DNA of 14,223 bases from Planctomycetaceae bacterium (GTDB taxonomy: Bacteria > Planctomycetota > Planctomycetia > Pirellulales > Thermoguttaceae): positions 1-14,223 of the forward strand of contig JAITKS010000180.1 of NCBI GenBank assembly GCA_031278315.1. The letters are read 5' to 3'. Position 1 is the first letter of the stretch, and each line of letters begins with the position of its first letter. Position numbers and translations under genes: made by a program. This document shows positions 7,094-14,053 of the stretch, piece by piece. Under the pieces are notes generated by a model. The model was not told where the DNA came from. It saw only the letters and a program-made list of their open reading frames with translations, and searched no databases.

Positions 7094-7144
7094 ATGAGTT
7101 CAAGTAAGAGTCACACGATGAGAGTCATACGAGTCAGTGATTAA
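7094..7144 (+). CDS. Possible 16-codon peptide in the tRNA-Gly leader
   Basis: An ATG about 8 nt after the predicted transcription start opens a short frame, MSSSKSHTMRVIRVSD, ending in TAA. There is no Shine-Dalgarno sequence, although many genes here lack one. The frame covers the 14-bp tandem repeat, so it may be fortuitous. It is recorded because of its position directly behind a strong promoter. No family is recognised. Confidence 0.15.
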   Translation: MSSSKSHTMRVIRVSD

Positions 7145-7272
7145 ATGATTAAGTAATAAAACATGTAAAGACAATTTCATTAAACACAATTTAAACAAAA
7201 TTGTTTACGTAAATCATAAATCGCAATCGATTGTAAAACATAAATTGTGAAACATAAACAGATCAAATATAA

Positions 7273-7345
7273 GCGGGCGTAGCTCAGTTGGTAGAGCACG
7301 ACGTTGCCAACGTCGTTGTCGACGGTTCGAACCCGTTCGCCCGCT
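7273..7345 (+). tRNA. tRNA-Gly (anticodon GCC)
   Basis: A full cloverleaf is visible. The acceptor stem is GCGGGCG/CGCCCGC (7273-7279 with 7338-7344). The D-arm is GCTC..GAGC, and the anticodon stem is CGACG/CGTCG around loop TTGCCAA, anticodon GCC. A five-base variable loop follows, then the T-arm GACGG-TTCGAAC-CCGTT (7321-7337) and discriminator T7345. The 3' CCA is not encoded. It decodes GGC and GGU. It lies alone, with a promoter about 185 bp upstream and tig 261 bp downstream. Confidence 0.97.
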
Positions 7346-7606
7346 CTTTTATTTTGAATCTTTGGGCTGAATAGTGATTTATTTGATTCTGTTGATCGGT
7401 GTTTTCAAGAACTGTTCACTACTTAAATTTAAATTTATTTTTTTGTCTGCCGCAAAAATATTTTGTATTTTGTAACTGTCCAAGTTTTTTATCTTTGATA
7501 ATACAATGAGCTTAATAAGTAATATTTTGATGAATGCCGCTTTAACTAGAAGTAAGCTCATTTAACTAATAATAAACAATAAATTAAAACAATTGAGAGT
7601 AAACTT

Positions 7607-9097
7607 ATGTCCAATACGGATACAAACGAAGTTAAAATAAAATTGTCAACTAACGTCAAAGTAATCAGTACTTGTGAACGTGTTGTTGAAATTACTGTGC
7701 CGCAAAATGAGGTTGAACGTTATTGTAGAGAACAATACAACGAAATAGAATCTCATGCACAAATTCCCGGTTTTCGACCAGGTAAAGCACCGCGATCTCT
7801 AATCGAAAAGAAATTTAAACGCGAAGTTAAAGATCATGTCAAAAGAAGTATAATATCGGACGCCATTCAATCAATAAATGATGATATCGATTTCGTACCT
7901 ATAAGCGAGCCTAAACTCGATATAGATTCTTGCGATATTCCAGACAACGGACCCTTCGTTTTTGATTTCTCAATTGAAGTCCGCCCCGAATTTAATCTGC
8001 CTGAATGGAAAGGACTATATATCGAAAAACCTGTACGTGATATTAAAGCCGAAGATATCGACCGCGAAATTATAACTATACTCGCCGAACATGGTACACT
8101 ATTACCAATAAATAAACCGGCAGCTAAAGGTAATTATATAGACGTAAATATTACCGCAAAACTCAACGATAATGTAATTAATTATCGTGAAAATGATGTA
8201 ATATGTATCAAAAAAGACCTGCTGTTTCAAGATTGCGTAATTAAAGATTTCGATAAACTCGCAGAAGGCGTAAAAGAAGGCGATAAAATTTCAACTCAAA
8301 TAACTATTTCTGAATTCGCAAAAAATAATAACGCAAGAGGTCAAAATGTCGATATTACTTTTGAAGTAATCGGCGTAAAACAAATTGAACTCCCCGAAAT
8401 ATCAACAGAACTGCTAAAACAATTAGGCAGCTTTAATGACGAAGCAGATTTCAGAGATTCTGTTCTAAATAACTTAAAAGAACGAATCGCTTGTGAACAA
8501 AATTCAAAAATTCGTCAACAAATTACAAATCTTTTGGCAAAATCATCTGAAGCTGCTGATTGGCAATTACCAACTGAATTTCTAGAACGTCAAGCTGAAC
8601 GTGAATTCAAACGCATTGAATACGAACTAACAAGCAGCGGTTATTCGCCCGAATATATCGCATCACAAGAAAATATGCTGCGGCAAAATGCAAACGAAGC
8701 AACCGCAAAAGCTCTAAAAGAACATTTCATTCTGGAAAGTATCGCTGAATCAGAAAAAATCACAGATACAGAAGAAGATTACAATTATGAAATTGAATCT
8801 CTCGGAAAACAATATGGTTTCTCGCCGCGAAAAATGAGAGCTTATATCGAGAAAAATGGTCAAATGGATATCTTACGAAATAAAATAATAGAAAAAAAAG
8901 TATTACATTTAGTCGCACAATATGCTAACTTTGAAGAAATTCCATTTGATTTTGAAGTACTCGATGCGGAAGCTCTTAAATGGTCAATTACAGGAGGAGA
9001 TAACGAAATAAATAAAGCAACTGCCGAAGACCTAAAAGCCGTTCACAAAGAATTTGAATACAAGAAAAAAATTGATCCCAATACGCGAATCAATTAA
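7607..9097 (+). CDS. tig: Trigger factor (ribosome-associated chaperone)
   Basis: Trigger factor binds ribosomal protein uL23 at the exit tunnel and shields nascent chains. The 496-residue protein has the ribosome-binding signature GFRPGKAP (55-62) after an ~15-residue N-terminal extension. Next come a FKBP-like prolyl isomerase region (~170-260, beginning KGNYIDVNITAKL and including FDKLAEGVKEGDKI) and a long charged helical C-terminal chaperone domain. Length is somewhat above the E. coli 432 residues, partly from the charged C-terminal tail. The isomerase domain is divergent, so enzymatic activity is uncertain. GAGAG seven bases before the ATG is a weak ribosome-binding site. In many bacteria clpP and clpX follow tig; here a repeat element and modA follow instead. 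Confidence 0.93.
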   Translation: MSNTDTNEVKIKLSTNVKVISTCERVVEITVPQNEVERYCREQYNEIESHAQIPGFRPGKAPRSLIEKKFKREVKDHVKRSIISDAIQSINDDIDFVPISEPKLDIDSCDIPDNGPFVFDFSIEVRPEFNLPEWKGLYIEKPVRDIKAEDIDREIITILAEHGTLLPINKPAAKGNYIDVNITAKLNDNVINYRENDVICIKKDLLFQDCVIKDFDKLAEGVKEGDKISTQITISEFAKNNNARGQNVDITFEVIGVKQIELPEISTELLKQLGSFNDEADFRDSVLNNLKERIACEQNSKIRQQITNLLAKSSEAADWQLPTEFLERQAEREFKRIEYELTSSGYSPEYIASQENMLRQNANEATAKALKEHFILESIAESEKITDTEEDYNYEIESLGKQYGFSPRKMRAYIEKNGQMDILRNKIIEKKVLHLVAQYANFEEIPFDFEVLDAEALKWSITGGDNEINKATAEDLKAVHKEFEYKKKIDPNTRIN

Positions 9098-9136
9098 TTA
9101 ATGCAATGCCGGACTTATTGAGAAACTAAAATAATA

Positions 9137-9339
9137 GTAATATATCAGTGGAAATTTTTGTTTGTCATTGTTATATTTAGATAACTTCTAAAAACTAATA
9201 TCAGGCGGAACGCAGACAGAATGCTGACGTCCCGCCTGATCTTTTGTTTACACAAAACGCCTAAAATGCGGTCGAGACGACCGTGTTCCTTCTAACAAAT
9301 TTTTACATTAGATTTTTAGAAATTTCGCTGATATATTAC
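9137..9339. mobile_element. MITE-like element A with TAATATATCAG terminal inverted repeats
   Basis: The 203-bp element is bounded by GTAATATATCAGTGGAAATT (left, 9137) and AAATTTCGCTGATATATTAC (right, 9320-9339), inverted repeats with only a substitution and a one-base indel. Inside is a second inverted pair, ACTTCTAAAAA/TTTTTAGAAAT, a GC-rich hairpin (9200-9240), and GCGGTCGAGACGACCG (9268-9283), a core shared with the R2 elements. It encodes no protein. A related interior lies at 6157, and related ends lie at 3255, 3602, 6628, 10632 and 10736. No clear target-site duplication is visible. The class is inferred from structure alone. Confidence 0.7.
9200..9249 (+). terminator. Strong hairpin plus T-rich tail after tig
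   Basis: Arms ATCAGGCGG (9200-9208) and CCGCCTGAT (9232-9240) pair perfectly, and inner ACG/CGT and CAG/CTG pairs extend the stem. CTTTTGTTT follows. It lies inside element A, about 100 bp after the tig stop, and is absent from the related copy at 6157. It could act as the tig terminator. The T-tract is interrupted and the distance is long, so this is tentative. Confidence 0.4.
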
Positions 9340-9808
9340 AAAAATGAATCATTACAAAAACTAAAAAAATATACATAATTACAGAAATATTTATCCAACA
9401 CAAATGTAAGATTAACTAATTTTACTGATAAGTTACTACGCAAATGTTGCTGTCTGAAATATAAGTTTACAATATAAGTTTACAAATTAAAAAATGTAAA
9501 TTATAAATACAAAATATGTTGTAAAAATACATAAAAATTTTCTTTGAATTGGTATCTTAATTGTAATAAATAAATCACCAGAGATTCTTTGTGATTTAAT
9601 TCTATTCTTGTTTGATAATTCAAGTCGAGTGTGATTAATTGTCCGTTTGAAATTGCAATCAACGAACATAATCTTCTCAAAAATCGAATAGATAGATTAC
9701 AAGAATTTATAATTGTTCAGACAGAATTATTTGAACGGGAATTTAAACTGTTCTCATTTGAATTTTCAGTAAAATCTGTCTGTTAAAACTTAAAACAAGG
9801 AGTAAAAA
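9340..9808. other. modA upstream region
   Basis: This is AT-rich DNA without a convincing gene; a 60-codon minus-strand frame at 9487-9669 is compositionally biased and not called. Next to modA is an inverted repeat, CAGACAGA (9718-9725) with TCTGTCTG (9775-9782), with a 49-nt interval. It ends 14 nt before the AAGGAG ribosome-binding site. No ModE-type site and no molybdenum-cofactor riboswitch were recognised. Confidence 0.5.
9718..9782 (+). promoter_or_regulatory. Inverted repeat just upstream of the modA ribosome-binding site
   Basis: Perfect 8-bp arms CAGACAGA and TCTGTCTG flank an AT-rich interval. The position suggests an operator or a leader hairpin controlling modA, since molybdate uptake is commonly repressed by molybdenum. 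The link is inference from position only. Confidence 0.3.
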
Positions 9809-10624
9809 ATGCAAAAAAGTATCGGTATTAATAGAATATTTTCAACAATAAATATTCTTTTAACATGCTTATTTTTAGAGTTGATGTTTTGTACGTTTAC
9901 TGTTGAAGCGTCGAAACTAGTTGAGATTAATCTCGCTGCGGGAGCGGGATTAAAGGATTGTTTGAATGCACAGATTGCTTTGTACAAAAATGTTGCGCCG
10001 AATATTAAAATTACACCTAATTATGAAGCGTCAGGCAAGCTGCAAGAGCAGATTGGAAACGGTGCGCCGGTTGATTTATTTATTTCAGCAAATCAAGAGA
10101 AAATGGATTTGCTCGAGAAGCGTAATCTTGTTGTTAAAGGCACGCGTATAAATTTGGTACAAAATAAGATCGTTTTGATTGCGCCGAAATCGAGAGAAAG
10201 TGCTATTCATTGTTTTAATTGTCTTGGAACAGAAAAGTTGAAAGACAAAGGTATAGCAATTGGCGACCCTAAAGTTGTTCCGGCGGGTAAATATGCTGTC
10301 GAGGTTTTTAAGTCGTTGAAGATTTCGGAAAAGGTTATGTCTAAAGCGGTATTGGCTCAAACTGTACGTCATGTATTGACTTATGTAGCACGCGGTGAGG
10401 CCGATGCCGGAGTGGTTTATTACACTGATACATTAATTATGCCGGATAAAGTTAAAATTATTGCGGAAGCTCCTGAAGGCAGTTATTCGCCTGCTATATT
10501 TCCTGCCGCTGTTATTGCAACTGGAAATAATCCCGAAGGAGGTAAAGCATTCCTAAAGTTTTTAACATCACCTGAAGCTATAAAAGTGTTCAAAAATTTC
10601 GGATACTCTATACCTAAACAATAA
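9809..10624 (+). CDS. modA: Molybdate ABC transporter, periplasmic substrate-binding protein
   Basis: ModA captures molybdate (or tungstate) outside the inner membrane and delivers it to ModB. The 271-residue precursor starts with a signal peptide: basic start MQKSIGINR, a hydrophobic core to about residue 30, and a likely cleavage after VEA near residue 34. No lipobox is visible. Family marks are LAAGAGLKD near the mature N-terminus (the usual form is AAxSL), DLFISANQEKMD (~90-101), GDPKVVPAGKYA (~152-163) and ARGEADAGVVYYTD (~194-207). A strong AAGGAG lies six bases before the ATG, fixing the start. modB follows after 173 bp occupied by a repeat element, so continuous transcription is likely but not assured. 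Tungstate or another oxyanion cannot be excluded. Confidence 0.93.
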   Translation: MQKSIGINRIFSTINILLTCLFLELMFCTFTVEASKLVEINLAAGAGLKDCLNAQIALYKNVAPNIKITPNYEASGKLQEQIGNGAPVDLFISANQEKMDLLEKRNLVVKGTRINLVQNKIVLIAPKSRESAIHCFNCLGTEKLKDKGIAIGDPKVVPAGKYAVEVFKSLKISEKVMSKAVLAQTVRHVLTYVARGEADAGVVYYTDTLIMPDKVKIIAEAPEGSYSPAIFPAAVIATGNNPEGGKAFLKFLTSPEAIKVFKNFGYSIPKQ

Positions 10625-10631
10625 AATTTTT

Positions 10632-10721
10632 GTAATATATCAGCGGAATTTTTGTTTTTCAATTTTAACGGTTCGTGAAAAACAAATTTGCAATCTTTCA
10701 AATGTTTCACTGATATATTAT
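10632..10721. mobile_element. MITE-like element B between modA and modB
   Basis: The left end GTAATATATCAGCGGAATTT and the right end TTTCACTGATATATTA (10705-10720) are inverted repeats of the same family as element A. The centre holds a hairpin with perfect 8-bp arms, GTTTTTCA (10654-10661) and TGAAAAAC (10676-10683). It is about 90 bp long and non-coding. A further right-end-like copy, TTTCACGGATATATTA, lies at 10736-10751. Together they fill most of the modA-modB gap. Confidence 0.68.
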
Positions 10722-10735
10722 GAAAAAATAAATTA

Positions 10736-10751
10736 TTTCACGGATATATTA
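10736..10751 (-). repeat. Extra right-end copy of the TAATATATC terminal repeat
   Basis: TTTCACGGATATATTA differs from the right end of element B by one base and lies 15 bp beyond it. It may be a relic of another insertion or a local duplication, about 45 bp upstream of modB. Confidence 0.5.
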
Positions 10752-10797
10752 TAAAATTCTTTATTGATATTACATATTAGCAAATTTAATTATTAAA

Positions 10798-11451
10798 ATG
10801 GACTGGTCGCCTTTTTTTATTTCTGTTAAGACGTCATTTTGTGCGACGGTGATAGCATTTTTTGTTGGGATATTTCTTGCTCGATTTGTTAGCCGATTGA
10901 GTGTGCGGGTTCGAGGCGTGGTTGATGTTATTTTAACGTTACCGTTGGTATTACCTCCGACTGTAGTTGGATTTTGTTTACTTTTGGTTTTTGGTTGGAA
11001 CAGTCCGGTTGGTCAATTTTTGCGGCGGCTTGGTATTCGAATAGTGTTTTCGTGGGAGGCGACTGTGATAGCGGCAGCTGTAGTTGCGTTTCCGTTAATT
11101 TATCGGACTGTCAGAGGTTCTTTTGAACAGGTAGATTCGAATATTGTAGATGCAGCACGAACATTAGGTTTGTCTGAGTTTACGATATTTTGGCGAATTT
11201 TATTACCGCTTTCTGTTCCCGGATGTATTGCAGGACTGATTCTAGGATTTACGCGGGCGTTAGGTGAATTTGGAGCGACGTTAATGATTGCCGGTAATAT
11301 TCCGCAGCGTACTCAAACGATACCGATAGCAATTTGGAGTGCTGTCGAGGGTAATGAAATGAACGCAGCGATGATTTGGGTCGTGTTGATAATTATTATT
11401 TCGTTTTTTATTATTCTTCCGCTTAATTTATTGGGAGGCAGACGTACATGA
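10798..11451 (+). CDS. modB: Molybdate ABC transporter permease
   Basis: ModB forms the membrane channel of the molybdate importer. The 217-residue protein is highly hydrophobic, with about five predicted membrane helices. It carries VDVILTLPLVLPPTVVGF (~42-59), typical of ModB. The ATPase-contact EAA-type loop includes DAARTLGLSEFTIFWRILLP (~118-137), followed by GFTRALGEFGATLMIAGN (~150-167). The start has no Shine-Dalgarno sequence; the N-terminus MDWSPFFISVKTSF matches where ModB proteins usually begin. Its TGA overlaps the modC ATG in ATGA (11448-11451), implying translational coupling. It is separated from modA by repeat elements, which is unusual for this operon. Confidence 0.94.
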   Translation: MDWSPFFISVKTSFCATVIAFFVGIFLARFVSRLSVRVRGVVDVILTLPLVLPPTVVGFCLLLVFGWNSPVGQFLRRLGIRIVFSWEATVIAAAVVAFPLIYRTVRGSFEQVDSNIVDAARTLGLSEFTIFWRILLPLSVPGCIAGLILGFTRALGEFGATLMIAGNIPQRTQTIPIAIWSAVEGNEMNAAMIWVVLIIIISFFIILPLNLLGGRRT

Positions 11452-12584
11452 GTATTGAAGTTGACATAGTAAAGCGGTTTCGGAATTTTGAGCTTGAGGT
11501 CTCTTTCAAAGCTGGTGAGGAGCGGTTAGGAATTTTGGGTGCATCAGGGTGTGGTAAGAGTGTTACGTTACGGTGTATTGCCGGGGTGATGCAGCCGGAT
11601 TCTGGCCGAATAGTTATTGGCAGTAGAGTTGTGTTTGATTCTAAGTGTCGGATAAATTTAGTTCCGCAGTTAAGGCGGGCGGGGTTATTGTTTCAGCATT
11701 ATGCGCTTTTTCCGACGATGTCTGTACGTAAAAATTTGGAAATCGTGTTAAATCGGAAGCCGCGGGCGGTGCGGAATAATCGTGTTGAAGAGATAGCAGA
11801 AAAATTTCGTTTAATTCAATTCATTGATCAAAAACCGCCGCAGTTGAGCGGCGGTCAACAGCAGAGAGCGGCGATGGCAAGAATTTTTATTTCGTCACCC
11901 GAGATGATTATGTTAGACGAGCCGTTATCTGCTTTGGATAGTTTTTTGCGGCTTAATGTCGAGACAGAATTGTTAGAAGAGTTAAAGTCGTTTGAGGGAA
12001 CTGTATTATTTGTATCTCATAACAGGGATGAAATGTATAGAATCTGTGAGCGGATGTTAGTGTTGAACGAGGGCAAAGTTGAGACAATTGGTACAACGGC
12101 GGATTTATTCCGTAATCCAGAAACGTTGGCAGCAGCAAGACTAACGGGAGTAAAGAACATAGCGTCAGCTGTTGCTGTAGGTAAGCAGTTAGCGGATGTT
12201 CCTGATTGGGGAATAAGATTAAAAACAGATAAAGAATTACCGTCAGAAAAATTTTTTATTGCCGTGCGAGCTCATCATATTAGGGAGGCGTTACCGTTTG
12301 AGAATATAAATTGTTTTGATTTCAACGTAGAAAGAAAACAAAGCGAACCTTTTAGGATAAAAGAGATTTTAACAACATGCCGAAAAAATGATACAGTAGA
12401 AAATCATGTTATCAATGACATAGAATCAAAAATAATAAGCGCAACAAAAATTCCTTTAATAAGATTTATTTCAGGATCACAAGACCCAATTTTTTTGCGT
12501 GAAGAATTTTCAAACAAGCAGCGTCTTTGTATTCCGCCGCAACATCTGATGATATTATGCGGTTCGAGTGATAAATTTCTATGA
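11448..12584 (+). CDS. modC: Molybdate ABC transporter ATP-binding protein
   Basis: This is the cytoplasmic ATPase driving ModAB transport. The 378-residue protein has Walker A GASGCGKS (31-38), a Q-loop at Gln83 (LFQHYALFPT), ABC signature LSGGQQQR (133-140), Walker B MIMLDEP (153-159), D-loop SALD (161-164) and H-loop His191. Beyond residue ~235 (LTGVKNIAS) is a regulatory C-terminal region containing FFIAVRAHHIR (~272-282), comparable to the RAHHI stretch of ModC/CysA-type ATPases. Its last ~100 residues are divergent and no clear Mop repeat is seen. GGGAGG lies nine bases before the ATG, and the gene overlaps modB by 4 nt. Sulfate or tungstate specificity cannot be ruled out from the ATPase alone; the ModA and ModB neighbours decide it. 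Confidence 0.92.
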   Translation: MSIEVDIVKRFRNFELEVSFKAGEERLGILGASGCGKSVTLRCIAGVMQPDSGRIVIGSRVVFDSKCRINLVPQLRRAGLLFQHYALFPTMSVRKNLEIVLNRKPRAVRNNRVEEIAEKFRLIQFIDQKPPQLSGGQQQRAAMARIFISSPEMIMLDEPLSALDSFLRLNVETELLEELKSFEGTVLFVSHNRDEMYRICERMLVLNEGKVETIGTTADLFRNPETLAAARLTGVKNIASAVAVGKQLADVPDWGIRLKTDKELPSEKFFIAVRAHHIREALPFENINCFDFNVERKQSEPFRIKEILTTCRKNDTVENHVINDIESKIISATKIPLIRFISGSQDPIFLREEFSNKQRLCIPPQHLMILCGSSDKFL

Positions 12585-12744
12585 TTCTATGTTGAAATAT
12601 AAAAAAAGTTTTTGATATATATTTCGTGTAATCTATAAGTAGAATTTTTATTTTTATTTTTTTGTGTAATATATTATTCATACTTGACAATGCGAGTTAT
12701 TATCATAGTAAGGAAGTAGAAGAGTATAGTTGTTCATCATCATT

Positions 12745-13266
12745 TTATTGTTGTATTTTTTGGGGGGTGTAAAACGTATCGTCCTGCCATTTGTCGGGAT
12801 TGCTGATAATGTAATCGGCAATGGTTTGATATGATTGCCAATCGCGGATAATGTGTTCAAAATAATTGCGTTGCCATAATTTACCCAAATATTCGTTTCG
12901 TGATTTTGCAATTTCCAAACATTTTTTCATTACCAATGATTTGAATGCGCCAACCATTTGCCCAACGGTAGGGGCGGGGCTTGCCCCCGCCCTGTTATTG
13001 TTTGCCCCCGCCCCGTTATTGTTTGCCCCCGCCCCGTTATTGTTTGCCCCCGCCCTGTTATCGTTGGGGTTTGGGGTGTTGTTATTTGGGGCGGGGGCAA
13101 CATTATTTGGGGCGGGGGCAAGCCCCGCCCCTACGGCACCAATTTCGATTATCCCGTGAAAATGATTTGGCATAACGCAATATTCGTGCAATGTAATGTT
13201 CGGGTAACGATTTTTCAAATCATTCCATTCATTTTCAACGATTTTGCCGATTTTATTCAATACCAT
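12745..13266 (-). pseudogene. 5'-truncated REP-associated tyrosine transposase (IS200-like Y1 family) with repeat-expanded linker
   Basis: The 173 remaining codons match the middle and end of RAYT/TnpA-REP proteins. MVLNKIGKIVENEWNDL (1-17) normally follows ~45-55 residues including the first beta strand (YFVT-type), which are missing. The metal-binding HUH pair is MPNHFHGII (His35, His37), and the catalytic Tyr135 lies in WQRNYFEHIIRD. The C-terminal YIISNPDKW (152-160) is also typical. Between residues ~43 and ~100 the linker is expanded by APAP and NNNGAGA repeats encoded by GC-rich palindromic DNA. Upstream of the ATG the frame reads through a 29-bp palindrome to a stop without another start, and ridA ends 44 bp away. 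Both catalytic motifs survive, but the fold is probably broken. No Shine-Dalgarno sequence. Confidence 0.75.
12968..13134. repeat. GC-rich palindromic and 21-bp tandem repeat cluster inside the transposase frame
   Basis: The left boundary GTAGGGGCGGGGCTTGCCCC (12968) and the right boundary GGGGCAAGCCCCGCCCCTAC (13115-13134) are inverted copies of the 13273 palindrome. Between them, on the plus strand, are four 21-bp units (12981-13064), each TTGCCCCCGCC followed by CTGTTATTGT or a close variant. Two opposite-facing GGGGCGGGGGCAA copies then follow (from about 13088 and 13109). The 21-bp period keeps the frame open, giving the seven-residue NNNGAGA/NNNRAGA repeat. The GC content contrasts sharply with the AT-rich surroundings. 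Confidence 0.88.
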
Positions 13267-13272
13267 TTCAAC

Positions 13273-13301
13273 GTAGGGGCGGGGCTTGCCCCCGCCCCTA
13301 C
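13273..13301. repeat. 29-bp GC-rich REP-like palindrome between ridA and the truncated transposase
   Basis: Perfect 12-bp arms GTAGGGGCGGGG and CCCCGCCCCTAC enclose the loop CTTGC. It begins 7 bp upstream of the transposase ATG and ends 8 bp past the ridA stop, exactly where the transposase N-terminus should have been. It lacks a T-tract, so it is not a standard terminator. Copies or partial copies occur at 12968 and 13115 inside the transposase. REP-like substrates are known partners of RAYT proteins; a direct partnership here is inference. Confidence 0.85.
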
Positions 13302-13309
13302 AAGGTCAA

Positions 13310-13690
13310 TTATTTTTCGATTTTTGCAACTAGCTCGATTTCGATTTTTGCGCCGAGCGGCAGAGCGGCAACTTGTACTGTACTTCTTGCCGGTTTTGCT
13401 TCGTTTAGATGTTCGGCGTAGGTTTTATTCATTTGTGCGAAATCTGCAAGGTCAGTTAAAAAAACAGTTGTCTTTACAACCTTTTGCCACGACGTTCCAG
13501 CTTCTTCAAGAATTGCGTCAAGATTTTTCAGTACTTGTTTTGTTTGTACTTCGATTGTTCCTTCAACTAATGTCATTGTTTTTGGGTCGAGCGGAATTTG
13601 TCCGGCAGAGAACAACAAGTTATCTGCGATTATACCTTGCGAATACGGACCAATCGCAGCAGGAGCATTATTTGAATTTATTGTTTTCAT
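13310..13690 (-). CDS. ridA: RidA family enamine/imine deaminase
   Basis: RidA hydrolyses reactive enamine/imine intermediates, such as 2-aminoacrylate from serine and threonine dehydratases, releasing ammonia and protecting PLP enzymes. The 126-residue protein is the standard family length. It has AAIGPYSQG (11-19, with the active-site Tyr16), LLFSAGQIPLDP (25-36), and the C-terminal signature ARSTVQVAALPLGAKIEIEL. That signature contains Arg102 and Glu117, which correspond to E. coli Arg105 and Glu120. These residues support real deaminase activity rather than an inactive Rid subfamily. The start lies 6 nt after the thioredoxin stop, so the two genes form one transcription unit. There is no Shine-Dalgarno sequence in the gap, and translation may depend on the upstream gene. 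Confidence 0.95.
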   Translation of the reverse strand: MKTINSNNAPAAIGPYSQGIIADNLLFSAGQIPLDPKTMTLVEGTIEVQTKQVLKNLDAILEEAGTSWQKVVKTTVFLTDLADFAQMNKTYAEHLNEAKPARSTVQVAALPLGAKIEIELVAKIEK

Positions 13691-13696
13691 AATTTT

Positions 13697-14014
13697 TTAT
13701 TCAATTTCGTCAATTGCGTTTTGAATTTTAGTTTTTGGTTGAACTCCGATCATTCGTTCAACAATTTTACCTTGATTAAAAAAAAGCAAAGTCGGTAATA
13801 TTTCAACTCCGAACTTTGCTCCGAGCATTGGAAAAGATGCAACATCAACTTTACCGATTTTTAATTCTTCTTTATAGTCATCCGACAATTGTTCGAGAGT
13901 CGGCAGCAAAGCTCTACACGGTCCGCAAGTTTTGGAAGAAAAATCAACCAATACTGGAGTTTGCGATTGTATCACTTCTAAATCAAAATTTGTTTCTGTA
14001 AATTCTAATATCAT
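13697..14014 (-). CDS. trx: Thioredoxin with TCGPC active site
   Basis: This is a cytoplasmic thiol-disulfide reductant. The 105-residue protein has the thioredoxin fold order MILEFTETNFDLEVI, VLVDFSSKTCGPCRALLP (21-38) with redox cysteines Cys30 and Cys33, KIGKVDVASFPMLGAKFGV (52-70), and cis-proline Pro74 in EILPTLLFF. The tryptophan that almost always precedes CGPC is threonine here, a minority variant that may shift redox potential or partner choice. It is upstream of ridA by 6 nt on the same strand. It is a candidate electron donor for the APS reductase CysH, by family knowledge only. There is no Shine-Dalgarno sequence. The product is clear; the exact gene symbol (trxA or another) is not. 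Confidence 0.93.
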   Translation of the reverse strand: MILEFTETNFDLEVIQSQTPVLVDFSSKTCGPCRALLPTLEQLSDDYKEELKIGKVDVASFPMLGAKFGVEILPTLLFFNQGKIVERMIGVQPKTKIQNAIDEIE

Positions 14015-14053
14015 TTTAAGCTATTTGTGCGTTAAATTTCTGTTATTGTCATC

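Noticed and set aside
7379..7561. 60-codon minus-strand frame between tRNA-Gly and tig
   Set aside because: It is strongly AT-biased, has no ribosome-binding site, and has no recognisable domain.
9487..9669. 60-codon minus-strand frame upstream of modA
   Set aside because: A purine-rich GAGAAG lies only three bases before the ATG, composition is intergenic, and there is no family match.
9137..10721. ModE-like operators (TATATA-type palindromes) near modA and modB
   Set aside because: The CTGATATATTAC sequences are ends of a repeat family also present at flgE and flbD, so their presence near mod genes does not indicate molybdate control.
12981..13064. CRISPR-like regular repeats
   Set aside because: Four 21-bp units abut each other with no spacers and lie inside a coding frame, so this is a tandem repeat.
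13273..13301. Rho-independent terminator for ridA
   Set aside because: The stem is strong but there is no T-tract on either strand, and copies occur inside a coding frame, so it is better explained as a REP-like repeat.
12958..13692. 244-codon plus-strand frame with CPRPVIV repeats
   Set aside because: It is the reverse side of the transposase repeats and of ridA; its open frame comes from GC-rich 21-bp repeats and a well-supported gene on the other strand.
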